Assembly (NCBI RefSeq): GCF_017874615.1
Contig: NZ_JAGIKV010000004.1
Span: 310,001-374,000, forward strand
Direction of reading: 5' to 3'
Origin: Paenibacillus xylanexedens
GTDB taxonomy: Bacteria > Bacillota > Bacilli > Paenibacillales > Paenibacillaceae
Length of the DNA: 64,000 bases
Shown here: in pieces, positions 8,784 to 18,378 of the stretch
Numbering within the stretch: position 1 is the stretch's first letter
How the letters are laid out: the number at the start of each line of letters is the position of its first letter
The notes under the pieces: model-generated
What the model was told of the DNA's origin: nothing
Databases searched by the model: none
The model's input: only the letters and a program-made list of their open reading frames with translations
Position numbers and translations under genes: made by a program

Positions 8784-9722
8784 TTAATCTGCCTGTTCGA
8801 CATATGCATGATACTTACGATCCAGTATCTCTAACTCTGCCTTATGGTCACGCATTTCATTTCTTAGCACATGGATAGTCTTCCGAACCGCACTCAGTCC
8901 ATCCTTCACCTGACGTTCGGCTTTGCGAATTTTGTCCTGAACCATCCAGTCCACGAAGAGGTTATCGAAGAAATAGTCTGCGAATGAAAGCAGACCTCCC
9001 AGATGCAGATCGGCGTGTACTGCCATCTCTACATCCTCCAGTTCCTTCTGAAAACGTCGTAGACGCTTACCTGCATCCATGATGGCGACCTGAGCGTCAT
9101 CCATTCGTCCTCGCTTGATATGTGTGGAGATGACCCCACCGCCCATCATGTCATATACACCCCAATTGCCTGCCGAAGCCAAAGCCTTCTCGGCACGTTC
9201 AAGGGCATAGAGCAGGTATTCCCCCTCCCGGAAAGCTTCATCCAGTTCCTGAAGCTCACTCGCCAGATGTTCCCGATTCTCAGCCATGTGTTGTAATTCC
9301 GCATCCTGGTCCAGCAGACGACCTTCTTTCTTCCCCCACAGCGCGTTGTAGTCGCTCTGCCAGTACTGATACTGCCGCCCGCCCTCCAACTCCTGCTCCA
9401 CATGAATTCGTTGCTCCTGTACGTCTTGTAACATGCGACAAGCGGTGTCGTATGCAGCCTTGCTCTCCATGAGTTCCAGCTCTTCCTTCTCCAGACGCTC
9501 TGTCTTCTTGCCAATCAGTTGATAGAAAAATGCCGACAATGTCATACTGTTCAGTCGATCAACGTCCTTCTGCTCCTTCTGGAGATGCTCCAGACGACGT
9601 TTTACCTTTGCTTCCCATTCGCTTTCCTCCGTTTGAAGCTTCTCCAGACGTTTGGTCCATTTCTCGTAAATTCTCCCCTTTTCCTTGAGCGCTGCCAACT
9701 GTTGATTAATTTCTTTATACAT
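8784..9722 (-). CDS. coiled-coil protein of unknown function, 312 residues
   Basis: Mostly heptad-rich helix: residues about 1-185 and 225-312 are rich in Glu, Lys, Leu and Gln. A short glycine-rich core sits between them (GNWGVYDMMGGGVISTHIKR, then GRMDDAQ). No signal peptide or membrane segment is evident. The core looks like the conserved centre of a family, but I cannot name it. It lies downstream of the ABC-F gene on the same strand, separated by a terminator, so it probably has its own promoter. Confidence 0.75.
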   Translation of the reverse strand: MYKEINQQLAALKEKGRIYEKWTKRLEKLQTEESEWEAKVKRRLEHLQKEQKDVDRLNSMTLSAFFYQLIGKKTERLEKEELELMESKAAYDTACRMLQDVQEQRIHVEQELEGGRQYQYWQSDYNALWGKKEGRLLDQDAELQHMAENREHLASELQELDEAFREGEYLLYALERAEKALASAGNWGVYDMMGGGVISTHIKRGRMDDAQVAIMDAGKRLRRFQKELEDVEMAVHADLHLGGLLSFADYFFDNLFVDWMVQDKIRKAERQVKDGLSAVRKTIHVLRNEMRDHKAELEILDRKYHAYVEQAD

Positions 9723-9814
9723 AAGTGTGGTGTTCTCTCCCTTCTATGGAATTCTTTACTTATAAAACGTAATGAACATACAGAACGTTTCACTTTAATG
9801 CGCAAATTCACAGA

Positions 9815-9871
9815 CAAAAAATCGCCCTTTTCTCCAATGCGACATAAAGTCACTATAGAAGAAAGGGCGAT
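9815..9871 (-). terminator. terminator of the ABC-F gene
   Basis: ATCGCCCTTTTCT (9821-9833) is largely complementary to AGAAGAAAGGGCGAT ending at 9871. On the minus strand it is followed by six T. Confidence 0.75.
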
Positions 9872-9884
9872 GTTTAGTTATAAA

Positions 9885-11816
9885 TCAAGACTTGCTCTGT
9901 TCAATCTGCTCTGCAAGTTCATTCAGAACGGTCCAGCGTTCCATCAATTCATCCAGATGACGTTCAGCCTCAACCTGCTCCGCCATCAACTCCTGCAGAC
10001 GGGCAGAATCACTAAATGACTCTTCCATCTCTTTGTTAATCCGGACAAGATTGGCTTCAGCCTTCTCAATATTTTCATCAATCTGGTCGTATTCACGTTG
10101 CTCCTTAAAGCTGAATTTCAACTTCGGTTTAGCCGCTGACACAGCAGGTGTCGTTTTCTCCGATGACTGCTTCACCTTCGCCGCTCCTGTGTCACTATCT
10201 TGAGTAGCTCCGGGTATATTTTTCAGCATCCATTCCGCATACTCACTGTAGTCGCCGACGTGTACACGTACAGCACCGTTGCCCTCAAAAGACAGCACTT
10301 TATCCACAGTACGATCAAGGAAATAGCGATCATGGGATACCGCAAAGACAACACCCGGAAAATCATCCAGATAGTCTTCAAGTACAGCGAGTGTCTGGAT
10401 GTCCAGATCATTCGTCGGCTCATCCAGGAGCAATACATTCGGCGCAGCCATCAGCACACGCAGCAGATACAGGCGACGCTTCTCTCCACCAGACAGACGT
10501 GAGATTGGCGTCCACTGGGATGCCGGAGTAAACAGGAACCGCTCCAGCATCTGGGATGCTGTAATCAGAGAGCCATCAGCTGTTTTCACATTCTCGGCCA
10601 CTTCCTTGATGTACTCAATCACACGAAGAGATTCGTCCATCTCCTGATGTTCCTGTGTGAAATAACCCAGATTGACCGTAGGACCGACGTCAACCACGCC
10701 TGCATCGGGTTCCAACTTGCCAGATATCATCTGTAGCAACGTGGACTTACCACTACCATTCGGTCCGACAATCCCTACCCGATCTCCAGGTACGGCAATA
10801 TAACTCAGATCTTCAATCAGCGTGCGGCCACCTACGGATTTGGAAAGATGCTCGATCTCCAGAATCTTTTTACCCAAACGAGTGGAGCCAACCGATACTT
10901 CCAATGAACCCGAGCGCTGGATTCCTTGTTGGTCTTTGAGTTGTTCGAAGCGATCAATTCTCGCTTTTTGTTTCGTCGTCCGTGCCTTGGCGCCACGACG
11001 AATCCACGCAAGCTCTGTCCGAAGCAAGTTCTTACGCTTCTGTTCAGAAGAGGCTTCCCGTTCTTCACGCTCCGCTTTCAGTTCCAGAAAGCGTGTATAG
11101 TTGGCTTCATACCGGAACAAACGTCCATGATCCAATTCGAGCATGACATTCGCCACACGATCCAGGAAATACCGATCATGCGTAATCATAAGCAGTGCGC
11201 CGCGGCGCTTCTGCAAGTACTGCTCGAGCCATACGACCGAATCATTATCAATATGGTTCGTCGGCTCATCCAGAATGAGCAGTTCGCAAGGGTGAATCAG
11301 AGCAGCAGCGAGCGCTACCCTTTTGCGTTGTCCACCAGACAATGTGCCCATCAGTGCATCGAATTGACGAATACCCAGTTTGGACAAAATGCTCTTCGCT
11401 TCACTCTCCATCTGCCAGAGCTGCAGCTGCTCCATTTGCTGATTCAAACGTAATAATCGCTCTTGCAACGCTGGATCGGACGAATTCAGTTCCAATAATT
11501 CCATCGTTTCCGTATATTCACGCACGGTTTTCATTTCCATGCTGTCACCTTCGAATACTTGTTGCAGTACCGTATTATCCGGATTGAAGTCCGGATTTTG
11601 TGCCAGGAACTGAATACGTACGTCATTACCGATCGAGATCTGTCCCGCGTCTGCAGGTTCCATACCGGATATTACACGCAAAAACGTGGATTTTCCGGTT
11701 CCATTTACCCCAACGACACCAATCTTGTCCTGATCAGCCATACCAAATGAAGCATCCTTGAACAATATTTTTTCGCCATAACTTTTTGCAATTTGCTCTA
11801 CCGTCATTATGTTCAT
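9885..11816 (-). CDS. yfmR: ABC-F ATPase of the Uup/YfmR type
   Basis: 643 residues with two ABC domains in one chain and no membrane part. Walker A motifs are GVNGTGKST and GPNGSGKST; signature motifs are LSGGQRKR and LSGGEKRR; each has LLILDEPTNHID or LLLDEPTNDLD. A linker containing RRGAKARTTKQKARIDRFE joins them, and a C-terminal coiled coil (about 570-640) matches the Uup branch rather than EttA. Such proteins bind ribosomes and help resolve stalled translation. It follows a TetR gene by 60 bases, without a terminator in between. Confidence 0.88.
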   Translation of the reverse strand: MNIMTVEQIAKSYGEKILFKDASFGMADQDKIGVVGVNGTGKSTFLRVISGMEPADAGQISIGNDVRIQFLAQNPDFNPDNTVLQQVFEGDSMEMKTVREYTETMELLELNSSDPALQERLLRLNQQMEQLQLWQMESEAKSILSKLGIRQFDALMGTLSGGQRKRVALAAALIHPCELLILDEPTNHIDNDSVVWLEQYLQKRRGALLMITHDRYFLDRVANVMLELDHGRLFRYEANYTRFLELKAEREEREASSEQKRKNLLRTELAWIRRGAKARTTKQKARIDRFEQLKDQQGIQRSGSLEVSVGSTRLGKKILEIEHLSKSVGGRTLIEDLSYIAVPGDRVGIVGPNGSGKSTLLQMISGKLEPDAGVVDVGPTVNLGYFTQEHQEMDESLRVIEYIKEVAENVKTADGSLITASQMLERFLFTPASQWTPISRLSGGEKRRLYLLRVLMAAPNVLLLDEPTNDLDIQTLAVLEDYLDDFPGVVFAVSHDRYFLDRTVDKVLSFEGNGAVRVHVGDYSEYAEWMLKNIPGATQDSDTGAAKVKQSSEKTTPAVSAAKPKLKFSFKEQREYDQIDENIEKAEANLVRINKEMEESFSDSARLQELMAEQVEAERHLDELMERWTVLNELAEQIEQSKS

Positions 11817-11876
11817 TGCTCGTACCCACTTCTCTGTAAATTAAAATTCAATATTACGTACATCCGCGCACTTACT

Positions 11877-12455
11877 TTAAACTTGTAAAAAAGAACGGCA
11901 TCCATCCAGAAACAATGCTGCTGCAAAAGCAATTCGTTTGTTCAGATGTTCCTCATTAAACTCCGGATTCAACATGATATCCATCTTCAGCCGGTCCAGA
12001 ATTCCAATATAAGCTTCAGCGAGCAATACAGGCTCAGGTACACTTGCACTTTCCAATACCTCACACACCATACTCATGTATTGATTCATGAATGCCTTCA
12101 TGAATTTCATCAGATCCGGATCATTATTGGGTGCCATAAAAAAGAGCTTGGTATGATTGCGGCGCTCATAATAATACGTAAGGTGGGTCTTGGCTATTGC
12201 TCCAAGTTTATCACCTGTGTTCTCATACGAGTTCAAAGCATATTCAAGACGGCTGATAAAACTGTTACAATCCCGCTTGGATACTGCGATAAATAATTGT
12301 TCCTTGCTTTTAAAATATAAATAAATGGTGCCTTTTGCGATGCCGGCTTCGTCTGCAATATCAGACATTTTGGTCTCATAAAAACCTTTCGAGCCAAAAA
12401 TACCATAGGCCGCATCCAAAATAGCCTCCGATTTGTCTCCCTGTACAGTGCTCAA
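11877..12455 (-). CDS. TetR/AcrR family transcriptional regulator
   Basis: 192 residues. The N-terminal helix-turn-helix is typical of TetR: ILDAAYGIFGSKGFYETKM, then SDIADEAGIAKGTIYLYFKSKEQL. The remainder is the helical ligand domain. The start is TTG at 12455, with a GGGGGGAG ribosome-binding site six bases upstream that overlaps the stop codon of the DUF92 gene, so the two are translationally coupled. The target is unknown; the ABC-F gene downstream is a neighbour candidate. Confidence 0.88.
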   Translation of the reverse strand: MSTVQGDKSEAILDAAYGIFGSKGFYETKMSDIADEAGIAKGTIYLYFKSKEQLFIAVSKRDCNSFISRLEYALNSYENTGDKLGAIAKTHLTYYYERRNHTKLFFMAPNNDPDLMKFMKAFMNQYMSMVCEVLESASVPEPVLLAEAYIGILDRLKMDIMLNPEFNEEHLNKRIAFAAALFLDGCRSFLQV

Positions 12456-12468
12456 AATGTACTCCCCC

Positions 12469-13278
12469 CTACAACGCCAAAATGTTACCTAAACCAATCG
12501 CCACACATCCGCCGATCACCGAGCTAAGCACGTTCACCAGGTCGTTACTCATCCATGCCCAGCCACGAGCCCGAACCGTTGGATGCCCGCAATGTTCATG
12601 TACCTCAACTTCACGGCCACAAACCGTACAACGATACATCATCTGCACCGTTGCGCCCAGATAGGAATCGGCAAAAGCCCCTGCCAACCCGCCTGCAAGA
12701 CCGACAAAAGTCCAACTAAACAGACTAAGCCCTTCTATCCCGGCGATCCAGGAAAACAAGAATGCTCCCGCACCAATCAGAGCCCCGCCTACGGCTGCAG
12801 CCACGGTGCCGAGAAGTGAGACACCCCCTGAAGCACCTGGCGTAAGTACCTTCCACGTGAGAACAGAGCGAGGCGGCTTGCGACTGAGACTCCCAATTTC
12901 GGTTGCCCATGTATCCGATGTAACGGTAGCCATTACACCAATGAAAGCATACACCCATGCCGGATGTGGAAATATCCAGTATCCCAGACATAGGAACATG
13001 CCCATTCCACCATTAGCCATCACTTGTCCGGCATCCCGATTTCCTGACTTGGCATAGGATTTCTCCAGCTCCTGCTTCCGATCTTTACGAAACCTGGAGA
13101 GCAACGTTGAAGTAATGAAAAACAACAATAACGTGCCAAACCAGAACAGGTTACCCGCTCCGTAATATATCGTTCCCATCATGATGGCTGCCAGGCAACC
13201 AGACAAGGTTAGCGACTTTTTCGCATAGGCAGCACCTGCCACCATAGAAGCGCATACGGCGCCAATAATCCAATCCAT
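12469..13278 (-). CDS. DUF92 (TIGR00297) integral membrane protein
   Basis: 269 residues from the ATG at 13278, selected because AGGAGA lies five bases ahead; a longer in-frame start at 13341 lacks one. Several glycine-rich transmembrane segments carry the DUF92 signatures SDTWATEIG, KPPRSVLTWK and GAFADSYLGATVQ. A cytosolic loop has a CxxC...H...H-type cluster (YRCTVCGREVEVHEHCGH) that could bind metal. Relatives include plant phytyl-phosphate kinase (VTE6) and related CTP-dependent kinases, so a lipid-phosphate kinase role is possible but not shown here. Confidence 0.82.
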   Translation of the reverse strand: MDWIIGAVCASMVAGAAYAKKSLTLSGCLAAIMMGTIYYGAGNLFWFGTLLLFFITSTLLSRFRKDRKQELEKSYAKSGNRDAGQVMANGGMGMFLCLGYWIFPHPAWVYAFIGVMATVTSDTWATEIGSLSRKPPRSVLTWKVLTPGASGGVSLLGTVAAAVGGALIGAGAFLFSWIAGIEGLSLFSWTFVGLAGGLAGAFADSYLGATVQMMYRCTVCGREVEVHEHCGHPTVRARGWAWMSNDLVNVLSSVIGGCVAIGLGNILAL

Positions 13279-13390
13279 AATGTCTCCTGCATGCAGCGTA
13301 TGTACAGCCAGCATGACGTTTATTGTATTTTTGAAATTCAATTATACCACGGTTTGATCCCAATGCCGAAACTCCTTACGCCAGCACACA

Positions 13391-13432
13391 AAAAACCTGT
13401 TTTGGCCTCGTGTAGAAGTACCAAAACAGGTT
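13391..13432 (-). terminator. terminator of the arylsulfotransferase/ABC operon
   Basis: AACCTGTTTTGG (13394-13405) pairs perfectly with CCAAAACAGGTT (13421-13432), with a T run on the minus strand. Confidence 0.85.
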
Positions 13433-13506
13433 ATTGATCAAACGTTAAAACAAGATAACTCCCCTTTTCAAATAACGTCTGTAATTCAATGTTCCTATGT
13501 CCTAAT

Positions 13507-14280
13507 TTAGACCCGCTTCGCTCCGCCAATGACCCCATATCGGTAGAGTACTCTGCGACCAAACCAGTTGAACAATCGATCCGTCAGGAATCCCATAAAA
13601 CCCAGGGAAATCAGTCCGACAAAGATCCAATCTGTTCGGAAAAAGAGTCTGGAGTTCCAGATTAAGTAACCCACTCCCTCATTCGAGGCAATCATCTCAG
13701 CACCGATTATCGCCATATAAGAAGTCCCCATCGCCAGTCGCACACCCGTGAAGATATACGGGGTTGTTGCCGGAACAATTACATGTAACAGAATCTGCCG
13801 TTCATTGGCTCCCATACTGCGGGCCGACCGGATTTTATCTTCTTCAACGGAGAGAACACCTGTCAGTGTATTCAGCACAACAATGAAGAAGGTTGCGTAC
13901 ATAATAAGCGCGATCTTGGATTGCTCTCCAATTCCGAACCACACCAGGAATAAGGTGATAAAAGCAATTGGCGGGATAAAACGTATAAAGTTAAGGAATG
14001 GCTCGGCGAACAGCCGGATGATATGCACTTTGCCAATAATCAATCCTACCGGAATAGCAATGATGCTTCCGAGTACCCAGCCTGCCAGTACACGAGTGAA
14101 GCTGATTCCGATATACTCCATCAGCGTACCGTCAGCAATCAGTTCGCGTGCTCCCAGGATCGTGTGCCACGGACCAGGGATTACGTCAGGCCCATAGATG
14201 AGGGCACCGAGCTGCCAGATTAAGATGACCGTTACCCATAGAAGCGGGATAGACACCCATTTTTTCTCCAACCATTTCAT
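13507..14280 (-). CDS. ABC transporter permease, NitT/TauT/SsuC family
   Basis: 257 residues from the ATG at 14280 (GAGGTGA just upstream; a GTG at 14292 falls inside that site). Six predicted membrane helices. The EAA-type cytosolic loop ARSMGANERQILLHVIVPAT is the ATPase contact of sulfonate, taurine and nitrate importers. It is the last gene of a five-gene operon, 17 bases after the ATPase gene, and is followed by a strong terminator. With the ATPase and lipoprotein it should form a complete type I importer. Confidence 0.88.
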   Translation of the reverse strand: MKWLEKKWVSIPLLWVTVILIWQLGALIYGPDVIPGPWHTILGARELIADGTLMEYIGISFTRVLAGWVLGSIIAIPVGLIIGKVHIIRLFAEPFLNFIRFIPPIAFITLFLVWFGIGEQSKIALIMYATFFIVVLNTLTGVLSVEEDKIRSARSMGANERQILLHVIVPATTPYIFTGVRLAMGTSYMAIIGAEMIASNEGVGYLIWNSRLFFRTDWIFVGLISLGFMGFLTDRLFNWFGRRVLYRYGVIGGAKRV

Positions 14281-14297
14281 CTTGTATATCACCTCAA

Positions 14298-15074
14298 TTA
14301 TTCTTCAAAGTGGCCTTGAATTCGGTCATACAAAGTGTTGAACTCAGACGAGGCGATGTTCCTCGGATAAGGTAAGTTGTTATTGTAAATATCCGTTATA
14401 TTTGAAGACGGACCTACAGACATAATGCCTATGCGCTCACCAAGCAATAACGCCTCCTGAATATCGTGTGTGACAAAGATAACGGTTTTATGGGTTTCTT
14501 TCCAAATATTCACCAGTTCCTTCTGCATGGTCCGTCTCGTCATCGCGTCCAGCGCACCGAATGGCTCATCCATTAACAAGATCGCCGAGTCATTCGCAAG
14601 TACCCGAGCCAATTGAACCCGCTGCTTCATGCCACCCGAGAGCTCTTTCGGAAATTTCCCCTCATGAGCACTCAGTCCCACAAGCTGGATGTAACGATCA
14701 GAGATCTCACGTCGTTGTGTCTTAGGCACCTTGGACATTCGAAGTCCGAATTCAACATTTTCCCTCACAGTTAACCATGGAAAGAGAGAAGAATCCGCCT
14801 GCTGGAATACCATTGCCCGATCCCTGCCCGGTCTATCGATCTCCTTGTTGTCTACCTTGAGCTGTCCGCCCGACTTGGAGATAAAACCCGCGATCATGTT
14901 CAGCAGCGTTGACTTCCCACACCCACTGGGACCAAGCAGGACAAAGAACTCTCCTCCCTTGATAACCAGATCGACATCCTTAATGATATAATGCACATCC
15001 CCATTGGTCGGGGCATGATACGTTTTCCGCAGCTGTTCAATATGAATGGTATGCTGAGTTGCAGGTAAGGACAT
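14298..15074 (-). CDS. ABC transporter ATPase, NitT/TauT/SsuB family
   Basis: 258 residues from the ATG at 15074 (GGGAGGTG eight bases ahead). Walker A GPSGCGKST, Q-loop VFQQADSSLFPWLTV, signature LSGGMKQR, Walker B ILLMDEPFGALD and the switch His in VTHDIQEAL are all intact. The SLFPWLTV stretch after the Q-loop is usual in the sulfonate/taurine/nitrate importer ATPases. It sits between the substrate-binding lipoprotein gene and the permease gene and energises that importer. Confidence 0.9.
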   Translation of the reverse strand: MSLPATQHTIHIEQLRKTYHAPTNGDVHYIIKDVDLVIKGGEFFVLLGPSGCGKSTLLNMIAGFISKSGGQLKVDNKEIDRPGRDRAMVFQQADSSLFPWLTVRENVEFGLRMSKVPKTQRREISDRYIQLVGLSAHEGKFPKELSGGMKQRVQLARVLANDSAILLMDEPFGALDAMTRRTMQKELVNIWKETHKTVIFVTHDIQEALLLGERIGIMSVGPSSNITDIYNNNLPYPRNIASSEFNTLYDRIQGHFEE

Positions 15075-15101
15075 AACGGACACCTCCCATTTCAATAAGA
15101 A

Positions 15102-16130
15102 TTATTTACTATATGTCACTTTTTCCGGCAGACCCTGCTGGAGAGAAGTCAGATCGAGTTTGGTGTCGAGATCAAAATCCCGTTCGATGATTCCGGTGTC
15201 CACCATATATTGCTTCTGACCTGCCAAACTATCATAAGCAGCCTGCGTAAATCCAACGTTCCATGGATTGATCGGAAGGTCTTTCAACGTGGCATCTTTA
15301 GGCTGTTTGGTCTCTTGATACATCAGATCTGCAACCTCTTCAGGATGTGCTTGGGCATACGTGGATGCCTCATCAAGCGCCGCAAGGAAATCACTTATCT
15401 TTTCGGGGTTTGTATGGATGAATTCATTACTCGATATCAGCCCCATACCAAGGCGGATAGGCGTCTGAGACATATCCGTCAGTTGATGTACTCCTTCGAG
15501 TGCATCGAATTTATCGGTTAACGCTGAACCTATGACCCAAGCGGCATCAAGGTCTCCCTGTTTCAGTGCGATGTAGGCTTCATCAAAAGCACCCTGACCA
15601 ATTTGCGTCACATCACTCAGCGCCACCCCCTGATCTTTCAAATATTCATCCCATAGATATGGAATAAATGTGCCTCGAATGAAACTCACTTTCTTGCCCT
15701 TCAAATCCGCTCCACTCTGAATATTTTCCCTTGCATACAGCTTCCAGGCGGCTGCCGCTTCATCCGTAGTCTGGCCTGCAGAAGCGATGACTGAATATTC
15801 CCCTTTAGACAAAGCATTTAATACAGGGAAGTCCGCACCGTAAGCAATATCAACCTGTTTGATAAATAGTGCATTTACACCTTCAGCCGGTGAGCCAAAC
15901 GTAATACTCTCTGCATCAATGCCCCTGTTTTCAAAAAAACCTTTGGCAATGGCTACCCTGAACGTTGGGTTCGTACTTGTATCTGCGATTCGAATTTTTA
16001 CAATATCGGTATTGTTGCCGGTAGCGTCTTTTGCTCCAGATCCTGCTGCGTTTGAACTGCATCCGGATAATAGGAGTGCCGTAGCCAGAAATAATATCAA
16101 TATGCCAGTTACTATGGATGGTTTTCTCAC
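15102..16130 (-). CDS. substrate-binding lipoprotein, SsuA/NMT1 type
   Basis: 342 residues from a GTG at 16130 preceded by GGGGTG; an ATG at 16157 would add nine residues but lacks a ribosome-binding site. A lipoprotein signal peptide ends in LLSGC, placing the protein on the outer face of the membrane. The mature part has the SsuA/TauA/ThiY pattern: VKIRIADTSTNPTFRVAIAK, GKKVSFIRGT and a two-lobe binding fold. It delivers substrate to the permease/ATPase encoded downstream. Next to an arylsulfotransferase, a sulfonate or sulfate ester is a reasonable ligand guess. Confidence 0.85.
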   Translation of the reverse strand: MRKPSIVTGILILFLATALLLSGCSSNAAGSGAKDATGNNTDIVKIRIADTSTNPTFRVAIAKGFFENRGIDAESITFGSPAEGVNALFIKQVDIAYGADFPVLNALSKGEYSVIASAGQTTDEAAAAWKLYARENIQSGADLKGKKVSFIRGTFIPYLWDEYLKDQGVALSDVTQIGQGAFDEAYIALKQGDLDAAWVIGSALTDKFDALEGVHQLTDMSQTPIRLGMGLISSNEFIHTNPEKISDFLAALDEASTYAQAHPEEVADLMYQETKQPKDATLKDLPINPWNVGFTQAAYDSLAGQKQYMVDTGIIERDFDLDTKLDLTSLQQGLPEKVTYSK

Positions 16131-16169
16131 AATATACACCCCATTCGATCTAGTCATGATTCTTGAAGC

Positions 16170-17618
16170 CTAACCGCCCGACTTGCCTTCATCCGACGTT
16201 GCCACACAGGCTGCACCCTCCACAAATGGAAGAGTTGTCTCAACGCTCACGATGGATGCAGAACCTTTGGGTGCTGCTCCCGGGACCCTGTAGGTGGAGA
16301 CATCAATGGCTTCGATCGCAACTTCCTGCGGTTTCTCCAACTGTGGAACCCACTGATAAGGAACTCGATATGAGCGATAGACCATATTGGTATTCCGCCC
16401 ATCAGTGTAAGGAGAAACATACTCCCATACCAGCTCATGCTCCGTTGTGACTTCAAACAATCTGCCATTGGAACCCTCGGTTATTAGGGTGTTGCCGTTA
16501 GGTAAACGCTGGGCGGAACTGATGTATGGGCTATAAAATTTATAAGAATCCGTCGGAACCGAGAAACCTGCTTCTGCCGATGTATACTGCCAGACAATCT
16601 CCAGAGTGACCGGGTTAATCTCCAGTACACGGGAGTGATCCCGAATCGCATGTTTCAATCCAAATGGAGAAGCCGGATTCGGAAGGCCGTAACCTGCCCA
16701 GCCGCCATTGTCGAATACGAGCAAGTTGCCTTCACCCGGTAGACCTTGGGGAATGATATGTGCATGATGCTGCCCGATAATTGTGCCGATGTGTTTCACT
16801 TCAGGTGAAGTATAGTCTGGCCCTAATCTCCACACGATCTTTCCACTCTGTCTGTCTGTAATGGCAATAATGTTGGCCTCTCTGGCATCCCAGATAATAT
16901 TGTCGGGGTGGAACCGTTCGTCTCCCTCTTCATAGAAACGGTTGGGTCCGACATAAGAAGCAGAATTAATATGTAACCAGTCACCAACGCCACCACCCAG
17001 ATGACCGAAAGAACGTGTATTTGGATCACGGAACAGGACATTTCGAGCAGCTTCATCAAAACCTAATTCTTCAAAATGTTCGTTAGGCAGCCACTCCCAG
17101 AGTACCTTCCCCTCCCAATCGACTTCGATAATGGCATCATCAAGCAATGGCTTATCTGAAATTTGCGGGTTACTCACATTTTTGTGAGCCAGAATAAGGG
17201 TTTTGCCACTCTTCGTCTTTGGCGCAAGGCCAGGTGCATAATAACCTACCGGATTCCCCTCACGCTGATAATCATGATGCTGGCGGGCATACCATAGTGG
17301 CTCATATCCCGGATCTTCGATGTGTTCGTAGCTATTGTATTTCCATACAATGTTGCCGTCCCAATCCACTTGGACCAAATCGACATTGTCCTGAATACCG
17401 AACTTTGGATCTCTCCGACCCGTGCTGCCCAGCACGTAGCCGCCAGGTAATATTTTGGCCGGAAAACCTAACAATCCTTTCCACAGGTGAACCTCCTTGC
17501 CATTCATATCGATCAATACTACGCCTTCTTCACCTGCCTGATAGACGGTATAACCGCCCCAAGCCTTATCCGGATTGTATAACGTCGCTCCAGTTGGATA
17601 TATTGTTGAGTGTCCCAT
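16170..17618 (-). CDS. arylsulfotransferase (ASST) family protein
   Basis: 482 residues with repeated beta-propeller-like strands (VQVDWDGNIVWKYNSYEHIE, then IEVDWEGKVLWEWLPNEHFE) and histidine-rich loops (GQHHAHIIPQG, RQHHDYQ) in the pattern of aryl-sulfate sulfotransferases. These move sulfate between phenolic sulfates and phenols through a histidine intermediate. Unlike the periplasmic enterobacterial enzyme there is no signal peptide: it starts MGHSTIYPTGATLYNPDKAW and seems cytosolic. It is the second gene of the operon, after marR and before the importer genes. Which histidine is catalytic cannot be settled by eye. Confidence 0.82.
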   Translation of the reverse strand: MGHSTIYPTGATLYNPDKAWGGYTVYQAGEEGVVLIDMNGKEVHLWKGLLGFPAKILPGGYVLGSTGRRDPKFGIQDNVDLVQVDWDGNIVWKYNSYEHIEDPGYEPLWYARQHHDYQREGNPVGYYAPGLAPKTKSGKTLILAHKNVSNPQISDKPLLDDAIIEVDWEGKVLWEWLPNEHFEELGFDEAARNVLFRDPNTRSFGHLGGGVGDWLHINSASYVGPNRFYEEGDERFHPDNIIWDAREANIIAITDRQSGKIVWRLGPDYTSPEVKHIGTIIGQHHAHIIPQGLPGEGNLLVFDNGGWAGYGLPNPASPFGLKHAIRDHSRVLEINPVTLEIVWQYTSAEAGFSVPTDSYKFYSPYISSAQRLPNGNTLITEGSNGRLFEVTTEHELVWEYVSPYTDGRNTNMVYRSYRVPYQWVPQLEKPQEVAIEAIDVSTYRVPGAAPKGSASIVSVETTLPFVEGAACVATSDEGKSGG

Positions 17619-17676
17619 TGATCATCTCTCCCCTAGAATGTTTGTGTATATCAAATGTCCTTACTTTGACCCAACC

Positions 17677-18234
17677 TCAATAACTGAGATAGTTACTCTT
17701 CCCGGTATTTTCCCGTTGCTTCTGCTCAAGGTCACTTGTGGAGGACTGATCATGTTCTTGTATCCCGTTGCTCTCCACCAATTCCAGCACCGTGTCCGAG
17801 AACCCCTCCAGATTCGCTACTACCCGCTCGTAGAATTGACTTTGCTGCTCCAGTTCCTCACTCGTAAAACCCTCAAACAGAAGCGTGATACATCGGGCAC
17901 CGATGTTGCTGTTTCTCGCATACATCTCCCGCCCGCTCGATGTGATGTCTAGTAAAACCGTCCGGCGGTCGTCTTCCTTTCGTCTGCGGATGGTGAGTCC
18001 CTTTTTCTCCAACTTATCGGTCAGAGCTGTAATGGCACCCGATGTGAAGTCCAATTGTTCTGCCAGATCTCCAAGCCGCTGTTCTCCCTCACGAATGATT
18101 TTGTGCAGGATAAGCATGCCTGGCAGGCTGATACCTTCTACAGAGATGCGATCCCGCTCTTTGACAAATCGTCTGACCATTTTGCGAAATAACCAATCCG
18201 TCCGCTCCAATGCTTCCCAGTCTCTATCACTCAT
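17677..18234 (-). CDS. MarR family transcriptional regulator
   Basis: 185 residues from the ATG at 18234 (AAGGAGGT six bases ahead); the longer reading frame upstream has no support. A winged helix with LGDLAEQLDFTSGAITALTD as recognition region and RRRKEDDRRTVLLDITSSG as the wing, the DxRxxxL hallmark of MarR. The C-terminal tail is polar. It heads the arylsulfotransferase/ABC operon and probably represses it through the palindrome at 18379-18394, releasing when a phenolic ligand binds, as is common for MarR proteins; the ligand is inferred. Confidence 0.88.
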   Translation of the reverse strand: MSDRDWEALERTDWLFRKMVRRFVKERDRISVEGISLPGMLILHKIIREGEQRLGDLAEQLDFTSGAITALTDKLEKKGLTIRRRKEDDRRTVLLDITSSGREMYARNSNIGARCITLLFEGFTSEELEQQSQFYERVVANLEGFSDTVLELVESNGIQEHDQSSTSDLEQKQRENTGKSNYLSY

Positions 18235-18276
18235 TTCATAACCTCCTTGATCGTTTGAAGCTTCAATAAAGATACG

Positions 18277-18326
18277 AAAAAAGGCCCCCGAGGACATTCC
18301 TTAGAGGAGTAGTCCCGGGAGCCTTT
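18277..18326 (-). terminator. terminator hairpin inside the marR leader (possible attenuator)
   Basis: On the minus strand AAAGGCTCCCGGGAC pairs with GTCCTCGGGGGCCTTT and is followed by a T run. It lies after the operon promoter and about 30 bases before the marR ribosome-binding site, so full-length transcription must pass through it. Confidence 0.75.
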
Positions 18327-18378
18327 GGTGGTCCAATCAGCTCAATGCAGTTTTCAGTTCAAATTAGTTCACTGTTCA

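Noticed and set aside
9519..10019. 166-codon plus-strand reading frame across the coiled-coil and ABC-F genes
   Set aside because: It lies antisense to two convincing coding regions, has no ribosome-binding site and no protein-like composition.
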